Source of the DNA: UBA1794 sp964439955
GTDB taxonomy: Bacteria; Bacteroidota; Bacteroidia; Bacteroidales; Bacteroidaceae
Assembly (NCBI GenBank): GCA_964439955.1
Contig: CAYTPX010000059.1
Coordinates: 1 to 6,393, forward strand
Direction: 5' to 3'
Length of the DNA stretch: 6,393 nt
Position 1 is the first letter of the stretch. Every line of letters starts with the position of its first letter. Of the stretch, positions 1 through 4,794 are shown piece after piece. Both the position numbers and the translations under genes were made by a program. The notes below the pieces were generated by a model, which saw only the letters and a program-made list of their open reading frames with translations, did not search any database and had not been told where the DNA came from.

Positions 1-56
1 CGACCATCGAATTTACGATGACCGGGCTATACTTTTTTGTGTCTGACGAGTTTTAC

Positions 57-98
57 CGGACAGCAATGATAATTTATTGATGACAGTCATTCTGTCCG
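57..98 (-). terminator. Bulged hairpin after the yidD-like gene, candidate terminator
   Basis: CGGACAG (57-63) pairs with CTGTCCG (92-98). After a single bulged C at 64, AATGA (65-69) pairs with TCATT (87-91), giving 12 base pairs around a 17-nt AT-rich loop. It begins 4 nt beyond the stop codon of the minus-strand gene, the usual place for a 3' hairpin. On the minus strand no clean T run follows the stem, so a Rho-independent terminator is inferred from position and pairing only. It could instead be a 3'-end stabilising structure. The rest of 1-101 shows no gene. Confidence 0.4.
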
Positions 99-101
99 TG
101 T

Positions 102-1337
102 TTAATAGTAGGGCACATTCAATTCCTCCAGCCTCTTGGAAGCCATAACGCTACGCCACGTGTTGTAACGCTTCGCCCCATTGACCGCACCGATGAAGTT
201 GCCCGCGTAAAAAGTCAGTGAAAAAACGCCCATGAGCCCCGCAACGCCGTAATTTTTCCGGTCGATGCTATTATACGTGGCGTAAGCCAAAAGGCCGTTG
301 ACCAACAAGGAAGTCAATGCACTGGCCGGTTGGCGGTTGTAGAAATAGCCCCCACCGGGCACAACAGAGAGCACACCTGCAAGCCACGGGCGCTTCGGCC
401 TTTTCTTGGAAAAGCCGTCGAGAACCCGGGAAGAAGCCTCCCAGGCAACCACTTCCATAAAGGGTCTGGCTTGCTCCAAACGTAACCTTGCCACTGCTTC
501 GTCGCCCATTACCAACGCCGAAACCGCCCCGCAGAGCAATACCCGCCCCCGCATTGCGGAATCGGCGGGCGCTATGCCGTCAAGCACCGCCACGGCTTCC
601 GCATAATTCCCTATCTCGTGGTACATCTTCGCCACCTGCAACCTGATTTCCGCGCTCCCCCATCCGGGACATGTGGCATGGGTAACATAGTCAAAAATCG
701 CTTCTTCCTCACGTCCTAACCCATCGTATGCCTTCAATCTGAGTAGCCAAAGCGATGAATCCGCCAACTCGGGATGGAAATAGGCCACGCGCTCCGCTTC
801 AAGAAGCGCAGAGGCGTAGCTGCGCCGGTTCAAGAGCAGGCGGATAAAGTCAAGCGTGCTGTCGGCCGCAGCATGGCAAGGGAAACGGTCTGCCGACACC
901 GCCCGCCCGCTGCCAGCCACAAGGTGGGGCGGCACGGGCTTGCCGGGCAGGAAATCGACCAACGAAGGATATCCATATTCATAGGTGCGCCCATAGTATT
1001 TCCCATCATGCCCACAACGGAGCATGCGGTCGGCCGTCAAGGCCATCGCCACCGGGAACGGGCGGGAACGGAAAGCATCAAGCCCATAATTGGAGCACGA
1101 GGGAAACATGGCGCAACGGCTGCCGCGCAGCGGGCTGAGGAAACGCTGGTAGATACCTATATAATCCCTTGCGGCGGCATCGCCTCCCTTCCCGGGCGAA
1201 GCGGCGGTGGCGGGGGGAACATAAACCTGGCCGTCATGCAATACCTGCCCAAGGGCGGCCCCTGTTGCCAAGCCCGCCAAAAAAACACCGGCGGAGAACC
1301 GGAGGAAACAATATGAAAGTGTGTGAAATACGTCCAC
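102..1337 (-). CDS. YidD-domain protein fused to TPR-like helices and a C-terminal membrane module
   Basis: The 411-residue product starts at GTG (1335-1337). A TAG stop lies directly upstream in frame and no in-frame ATG precedes the hydrophobic segment, so GTG is the best start. Residues about 11-30 form a signal peptide or anchor (FSAGVFLAGLATGAALG). Residues 62-109 match YidD, the membrane-protein insertion efficiency factor: YQRFLSPLRG, C75, FPSCS with C81, and RMLRCG with C108 align with the three cysteines of short bacterial YidD proteins. Residues about 160-300 are helical pairs resembling TPRs (NRRSYASALLEAERV, GNYAEAVAVLDGIAP). Residues about 318-390 hold hydrophobic segments beginning VLSVVPGGGYFYNRQ, like the PGxGxxYN start of TM2/DUF5683-type modules. 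E. coli YidD has only 85 residues, works on the cytoplasmic side near YidC/Sec and has no signal peptide, so this is a much larger, probably exported relative. The YidD identity is strong; the function of the whole protein is unknown. Confidence 0.85.
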   Translation of the reverse strand: MDVFHTLSYCFLRFSAGVFLAGLATGAALGQVLHDGQVYVPPATAASPGKGGDAAARDYIGIYQRFLSPLRGSRCAMFPSCSNYGLDAFRSRPFPVAMALTADRMLRCGHDGKYYGRTYEYGYPSLVDFLPGKPVPPHLVAGSGRAVSADRFPCHAAADSTLDFIRLLLNRRSYASALLEAERVAYFHPELADSSLWLLRLKAYDGLGREEEAIFDYVTHATCPGWGSAEIRLQVAKMYHEIGNYAEAVAVLDGIAPADSAMRGRVLLCGAVSALVMGDEAVARLRLEQARPFMEVVAWEASSRVLDGFSKKRPKRPWLAGVLSVVPGGGYFYNRQPASALTSLLVNGLLAYATYNSIDRKNYGVAGLMGVFSLTFYAGNFIGAVNGAKRYNTWRSVMASKRLEELNVPYY

Positions 1338-1366
1338 CTATGCAGCATGTTTGGCTCATGATTTCC

Positions 1367-1396
1367 CAAATTGAGCGGTTAGCAATAAAACAAAAA
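1367..1396 (-). promoter_or_regulatory. Weak promoter candidate for the yidD-like gene
   Basis: On the minus strand TCAATTTG (1367-1374) differs from the Bacteroidota -7 consensus TAnnTTTG at one fixed base. A TTTG (1391-1394) lies 16 nt upstream, shorter than the usual 19-21 nt spacing. It sits about 30 nt before the GTG start. This is a suggestion only. Confidence 0.25.
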
Positions 1397-1398
1397 GA

Positions 1399-1484
1399 CG
1401 TGGGAATCTTTACTTACCGCTTATCCTAAGCCTCAGGCTCTCGCATTGCCTAACCCCAAGGATAAGCAACGCAAGAAGCCCACG
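1399..1484. repeat. 86-nt imperfect inverted repeat (large hairpin)
   Basis: CGTGGG (1399-1404) pairs with CCCACG (1479-1484). TCTT (1407-1410) then pairs with AAGA (1473-1476), and GCTTATCCT (1419-1427) with AGGATAAGC (1459-1467). That gives 19 base pairs in three nested helices in register, separated by internal loops. The 31-nt apical part can form AGGC/GCCT (1435-1438 with 1448-1451) or the tight dyad AGCCT/AGGCT (1429-1439). The nesting argues for a folded RNA or a palindromic element rather than chance. Strand and role cannot be decided; it lies about 60 bp upstream of the minus-strand gene and about 570 bp upstream of the plus-strand one. Confidence 0.5.
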
Positions 1485-1507
1485 CCCATGACATACTACA
1501 CGGAATG

Positions 1508-1577
1508 CCAGGAGAAAACGAATTTCTCCCGTGGTATATACATCTGAACGTGGACGTTTCGTTGCCGCATCTCCTGG
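1508..1577. repeat. Overlapping, mutually exclusive short dyads
   Basis: GGAGAAA (1511-1517) pairs with TTTCTCC (1523-1529) over a 5-nt loop. The overlapping CCAGGAG (1508-1514) is instead complementary to CTCCTGG (1571-1577). Both cannot form together, the arrangement seen in switching leaders. No start codon of a credible gene follows, so this may be fortuitous. Confidence 0.3.
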
Positions 1578-1987
1578 GGTTTTGGTCAAATTTGCGAGAT
1601 TTGAGGCCCAAAGACTACGTCGTAAAACGTCCTTTACCGATAAAGATCTCCGCACCCCACGCCGGGGTAACGCGAGAATCACCGCAAAAATATGGATTTC
1701 CACCGTTCCGGCCAAATCCGGATGCCCAAATAATTTTCCAGTGGCACTGCCCCTTTCCCCAAACCCCGAAGCCCACGCCCGCTGCCTCCCCCGCCAGGCC
1801 GGCGGGAAAGCCTTGCCCCTTTTCCCGAAAAGCCCAGCCACTTTCCCCCGGGAGCGGCGGCACTTTCCGCCCCAACGCCCTGCCCTTCCCCATTTGGCGG
1901 CAAGGCGGGCCGCATAGGCACAGGGAAGGAAAGGGGCAAGCCCCGTGTAATTAAGGCTTAAATTGCTAAAATAATCATAAACGGTTA

Positions 1988-2018
1988 TTGGCTTCCGGTA
2001 CAAAACAACTTATCTTTG
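1988..2018 (+). promoter_or_regulatory. Bacteroidota-type promoter of the TPR lipoprotein gene
   Basis: TATCTTTG (2011-2018) matches the -7 consensus TAnnTTTG exactly. TTG (1988-1990) lies 20 nt upstream as the -33 element, within the known 19-21 nt spacing. Transcription should begin near 2025, leaving a leader of about 28 nt before the ATG. This is the best promoter in the window, being the only one with both elements. Confidence 0.8.
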
Positions 2019-2023
2019 CGCTG

Positions 2024-2051
2024 TTTGAAACTGAAATTTTTTAATTTCAAA
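2024..2051 (+). promoter_or_regulatory. AT-rich leader with two alternative hairpins
   Basis: TTTGAAA (2024-2030) is complementary to TTTCAAA (2045-2051). GAAATT (2033-2038) is complementary to AATTTC (2043-2048) with a TTTT loop. The two pairings share 2045-2048, so they compete. The outer stem ends 1 nt before the ATG at 2053. There is no purine-rich Shine-Dalgarno site, as is normal in this phylum, where AT-rich unstructured leaders favour translation. A regulatory role is inference. Confidence 0.35.
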
Positions 2052-2052
2052 T

Positions 2053-3762
2053 ATGATGAATAAGAAAATCTTACTGCCGCTCGCCGTAGCGGCAGCAGCA
2101 GGAGTGTCGATGACCTCCTGTAGCAAAAAATTAGGAGCTTTGTCTTCCGACTATTTCACGACGACCCCGCAGGTATTGGAAGCCATCGGCGGGAAAGTTC
2201 CCGTAACGATCAACGGGACGTTCCCCGAGAAATACATGAAGAAGAAGGCTGTCGTAAGCGTAACCCCCGTGCTCCGCTACGAAGGCGGCGAGGCCATAGG
2301 CGAAACGGCTTCCTTCCAAGGAGAGAAAGTGGAGGGCAACAACCAGACGATTTCCTACAAGGTAGGCGGGAACTACACGATGAGGAACACCTTCGGCTAC
2401 GTGCCTGAAATGGCCAAGTCCGAATTTTACCTGACGTTCAACGCCACCGTAGGGAAGAAAGAGGTGGAAATCCCCGAAGTCAAGATAGCCGATGGCGTCA
2501 TCGCCACCTCGGAACTCGTGGGCGAGACGCTCAACGGGGCGAACACCGGCGTGTCCACCGACGCATTCCAGCGCGAAATCCAACAAGCCAAAGAGGCTAA
2601 CATCATGTTCCTCATCAACCAAGCTGAAGTCCGCGCCAAGGAGTTGAAGTCGGAAGGCATACAAGAATTCACCTCGACAATGAAGCAAATCGAATCCGAC
2701 AGCACCTTGGCTTGGGAGAACATCGAGATTTCCTCCTACGCATCGCCCGACGGAAAGGAAGACTTCAACGAGAAGCTGGCTCAGAAACGCCAGGCCAACA
2801 CTGAGAAGTACATGCAGAAGGAGATGAAAGACAACAACGTGGACGCAGCCCTCGACGCCAAATATACGGCCGAAGACTGGGAGGGATTCCAAGAACTCGT
2901 ATCGAAGTCCAACATCCAGGACAAGGATCTCATCCTCCGCGTGCTGGGCATGTACACAGACCCGGAGCAACGCGAACAGGAAATCCGCAACCTCTCGTCC
3001 GTGTTCACCATCTTGGCCGATGAAATCCTGCCGCAACTGCGCCGTTCGCGCCTGACGCTGAACTACAAAATCATCGGCAAGAGCGACGACGAACTCAAGC
3101 AAATCTCCACTTCCAACCCGTCGGAGCTTTCCCTCGAGGAACTCCTTTACGCCGCAACCCTCACGGATGACAACGACGTGAAAGAGTCCATCTACAAGAC
3201 TGCCACCGAGCAATACCCCGACGACTACCGTGCGTTCAACAACCTCGCGGCACTTTACTACGCAGAGGGAGACTATACGGCTGCCGCAAGCTACGTGGCC
3301 CAAGCTGCGAAGCTCAACTCTTCAGACGCGGACGTAAAGGTAAACCAAGCCCTGCTTGCCCTGAAGGACGGAAACCAAAGCGAAGCCCAGACATTGCTCG
3401 GTAACGCCGGCAACAGCGCGGCTGCCAGCGAAGCGCTCGGCAACCTCTACCTCATGCAGGGCGAGTACCAAAAGGCCGTAAACGCCTTCGGCAATGCCAA
3501 AACCAACAGCGCGGCCTTGGCACAAATCCTGACTTCCGACTACAACAAGGCCAAGTCCACGCTTGAAGGCGTAGAGAACAAGGACGCATACACCAGCTAC
3601 CTGGCCGCAATCCTTGCTGCACGTACCAACAACGCAGACAGCGCCATCAGCAACCTCAAGGAAGCCATCGCGCAAGACTCTTCGCTGGCCACGAAAGCTG
3701 CCACCGACCTCGAGTTCTCCAAACTGGTGGGCAACGCCGCTTTCGAAGCACTGGTCAAATAA
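2053..3762 (+). CDS. TPR-repeat lipoprotein with an OmpA-like motif
   Basis: The 569-residue product starts MMNKKILLPLAV with a lipoprotein signal ending SMTSC, so Cys23 is the predicted lipidated residue. SKK follows the Cys and there is no acidic run, so the lipoprotein probably faces the periplasm. Residues about 30-170 look beta-rich. Residues 226-249 contain SSYASPDG followed by NEKLAQKRQA, which resembles the conserved NxxLSxxRA peptidoglycan-contact motif of OmpA C-terminal domains; N239, L242, R246 and A248 fit. Residues about 360-565 are TPR-like helix pairs (FNNLAALYYAEGDYTAAASY, then LGNLYLMQGEYQKAVNAF). The strong promoter suggests good expression. I infer an envelope scaffold protein, perhaps tied to the cell wall; no enzymatic motif is visible. 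The second Met (2056) is an equally possible start and would not alter the mature protein. It shares family traits with TPR lipoproteins common in Bacteroidales, but I recognise no gene name. Confidence 0.9.
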   Translation: MMNKKILLPLAVAAAAGVSMTSCSKKLGALSSDYFTTTPQVLEAIGGKVPVTINGTFPEKYMKKKAVVSVTPVLRYEGGEAIGETASFQGEKVEGNNQTISYKVGGNYTMRNTFGYVPEMAKSEFYLTFNATVGKKEVEIPEVKIADGVIATSELVGETLNGANTGVSTDAFQREIQQAKEANIMFLINQAEVRAKELKSEGIQEFTSTMKQIESDSTLAWENIEISSYASPDGKEDFNEKLAQKRQANTEKYMQKEMKDNNVDAALDAKYTAEDWEGFQELVSKSNIQDKDLILRVLGMYTDPEQREQEIRNLSSVFTILADEILPQLRRSRLTLNYKIIGKSDDELKQISTSNPSELSLEELLYAATLTDDNDVKESIYKTATEQYPDDYRAFNNLAALYYAEGDYTAAASYVAQAAKLNSSDADVKVNQALLALKDGNQSEAQTLLGNAGNSAAASEALGNLYLMQGEYQKAVNAFGNAKTNSAALAQILTSDYNKAKSTLEGVENKDAYTSYLAAILAARTNNADSAISNLKEAIAQDSSLATKAATDLEFSKLVGNAAFEALVK

Positions 3763-3788
3763 ACCGCCCCAAGCGGAACGAGGCAAAG

Positions 3789-3802
3789 CCCGGCATGCCG
3801 GG
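3789..3802. repeat. Perfect 14-bp palindrome
   Basis: CCCGGCATGCCGGG reads the same on both strands and lies 26 nt after the stop codon of the TPR lipoprotein gene, just before a stronger hairpin. It has no loop, so it is more likely a chance dyad or protein-binding site than a terminator. Confidence 0.3.
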
Positions 3803-3818
3803 ACGGAGACAAAAGACA

Positions 3819-3855
3819 GGAACGGGTGTTTCCCCCTACGGGAAACACCCGTTCC
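3819..3855 (+). terminator. Perfect 16-bp hairpin, terminator of the TPR lipoprotein gene
   Basis: GGAACGGGTGTTTCCC (3819-3834) is perfectly complementary to 3840-3855 across the 5-nt loop CCTAC. It lies 56 nt after the stop codon and before the next -7 element, so it fits a transcript end. On the plus strand the stem is followed by CCATAATT rather than a T run. On the minus strand it is followed by TGTCTTTTG. A canonical U-tract is therefore missing in the needed direction, but the stem is too long and perfect to be accidental. Confidence 0.65.
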
Positions 3856-3901
3856 CCATAATTCAGTCCCCGGAAACAGCCCCCTTTTGGCGGCAAAGCC
3901 C

Positions 3902-3909
3902 TATCTTTG
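3902..3909 (+). promoter_or_regulatory. -7 element upstream of the DUF4369-like lipoprotein gene
   Basis: TATCTTTG matches TAnnTTTG exactly and is identical to the element at 2011-2018; both are followed by C. No TTG or TTTG sits 19-21 nt upstream; the nearest TTTG (3886-3889) is only 12 nt away. Transcription would start near 3916, about 40 nt before the chosen ATG, which argues against the in-frame upstream ATG at 3795. Confidence 0.6.
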
Positions 3910-3956
3910 CAAGCGGAATCCTCCCACCCCCACCGAAAAACACCCAGCACTTTCCC

Positions 3957-4700
3957 ATGGAACACCCGGCACTTTTCCCCATTCCCACCGCACCTTTCCG
4001 CCGCGTGGCCTGCATCGCCGCCGCCTGCCTGCTCCTCCTGTTGCCCACCGCCTGCGAGGACGACCAGCACATCCGCCTCAGCGGCCAGATAACAGGCCTG
4101 GAGGAAAACGGCATCCTCTTCCTCGGATTCCGGCCCGACACGTGCCACGTACTCCCCATACCCCACGACGAAGGACGCTTCCGGCTCGACTTCCTGCCCG
4201 ACCCGCAGCAACCCTCCGTGCTCATCCTCGACGGGAAAACGGAAATCCCCCTCTTCGCCCAGGCCGGGGAAGAGATACGCGTCACAGGAAACATGCGGGA
4301 ACCGGAAAAAATCGCCGTGGAAGGAGGAGAAAAAATAAACGAAGACATGAACCTGGTACGCGCCAAACGCATGGAGCCCGAAGACTTCGTGGAAAAATAC
4401 CCCGACCACATAGCTTCTGCCTGGCTTCTCCGCTACATGGCCGCCCACGGCACGAAACCCGACACCGAGCGCCTCAAGAAAATCTACGCCATGCTCACCC
4501 CCCGCCTTGCGCAGGACAACCTGCTCCGCGACGTGAAGGAAGAATTCGGGCGCAAAGACTTCTTCCACGAACTCGAAATCCCCCACTTCGGACGCCGGGC
4601 GCAAGTCGTCATCCAGCAACCCGATTCCGCCCAAGGACTCGACACCCTCTTGCTCACCAACGAGCAACTCAACCAAGAATTAAGGAAACGCTTGGAATAA
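3957..4700 (+). CDS. DUF4369-like lipoprotein, possibly surface-exposed
   Basis: The 247-residue product uses the ATG at 3957. An in-frame ATG at 3795 lies before the -7 element and inside the upstream intergenic region, so it is rejected. The signal peptide has RR (15-16), a Leu-rich core and lipobox LPTAC, giving Cys33. EDD follows the Cys, which resembles the acidic lipoprotein export signal described for surface lipoproteins in Bacteroidota. Residues about 38-125 resemble DUF4369: IRLSGQITGLEENGILFLG, a central GRFRLDF, IPLFAQAGEEIRVTG, then AVEGGEKINEDM. The later FVEKYPDHIASAWLLRYM matches the helical stretch that, in family members, precedes a thioredoxin-like TlpA/ResA domain. That domain is absent: there is no CxxC and the protein stops about 90 residues later. 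The function is unknown. It is separated from comM by 94 bp with a -7 element between them, so cotranscription is possible but not required. Confidence 0.85.
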   Translation: MEHPALFPIPTAPFRRVACIAAACLLLLLPTACEDDQHIRLSGQITGLEENGILFLGFRPDTCHVLPIPHDEGRFRLDFLPDPQQPSVLILDGKTEIPLFAQAGEEIRVTGNMREPEKIAVEGGEKINEDMNLVRAKRMEPEDFVEKYPDHIASAWLLRYMAAHGTKPDTERLKKIYAMLTPRLAQDNLLRDVKEEFGRKDFFHELEIPHFGRRAQVVIQQPDSAQGLDTLLLTNEQLNQELRKRLE

Positions 4701-4759
4701 AAAGCACCGCCAAAACCAAGATTACCCGGCCTGTCCCCGCCCGAAGCGGAAGAAAACAC

Positions 4760-4767
4760 TACCTTTG
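4760..4767 (+). promoter_or_regulatory. -7 element upstream of the comM/yifB gene
   Basis: TACCTTTG matches TAnnTTTG and is followed by C, as at the other two plus-strand promoters. No clear -33 TTG is present at the expected distance. It lies 27 nt before the ATG at 4795, predicting a leader of about 20 nt. The in-frame TTG at 4765 is inside this element and so cannot be the start of a message made from it. Confidence 0.6.
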
Positions 4768-4794
4768 CCCGAAGAGCCAGAAAAACATACGCCC

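Larger units (their letters stand above)
1338..2052. other. 715-bp gene-free divergent interval, rich in dyads
   Basis: No convincing gene on either strand: the open frames here start at weak positions, overlap one another in several frames and give low-complexity Pro/Arg/Gly-rich translations. Three parts can be told apart by eye. Positions 1338-1500 contain the yidD upstream region and a large hairpin. Positions 1500-1740 are of mixed composition with many short dyads: GGAGAAA/TTTCTCC (1511-1529), TCAAAT/ATTTGA (1586-1604), GGACGTTT/AAACGTCC (1552-1559 and 1625-1632), CTTTA/TAAAG (1632-1645) and ACCCC/GGGGT (1654-1668). Positions 1741-1945 are pyrimidine-rich on the plus strand, with CTTGCCCCTTT (1812-1822) inverted as AAAGGGGCAAG (1930-1940), CGGGAAA/TTTCCCG (1803-1827) and GGCGG/CCGCC (1856-1871). 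The last 100 bases become AT-rich and carry the next promoter. It may be a dispersed repeat, an RNA locus or a decayed gene. Confidence 0.6.

Noticed and set aside
5..38. CATCG/CGATG hairpin (5-20) followed by a T run (33-38) as a plus-strand terminator
   Set aside because: The stem is only 5 bp and the T run starts 12 nt after it, too far for an intrinsic terminator; no plus-strand gene is seen ending here.
1505..1954. Plus-strand open frame of 149 codons
   Set aside because: The Pro-rich translation comes from the pyrimidine-rich DNA. There is no -7 element upstream, and a competing overlapping frame is equally plausible.
1410..2003. Minus-strand open frame of 197 codons in the gene-free interval
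   Set aside because: It needs a TTG start, runs through low-complexity Gly/Arg-rich translation, overlaps equally long frames on both strands and resembles no family I know.
2131..3303. Long minus-strand frame of 390 codons opposite the TPR lipoprotein
   Set aside because: It is a shadow of the real gene, which has a signal peptide, motifs and a promoter; the antisense translation shows no recognisable domain.
3795..3956. N-terminal extension of the DUF4369-like lipoprotein to ATG 3795
   Set aside because: It would begin before the hairpin and the -7 element and bury the lipoprotein signal peptide 54 residues inside the protein.
3597..4676. Minus-strand frame of 359 codons spanning two genes and the hairpin
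   Set aside because: It crosses the terminator-like hairpin and lies antisense to two supported lipoprotein genes, so it is a composition artefact.
4765..4794. TTG start adding 10 residues to ComM
   Set aside because: The TTG is part of the -7 element, and the family N-terminus aligns with ATG 4795.
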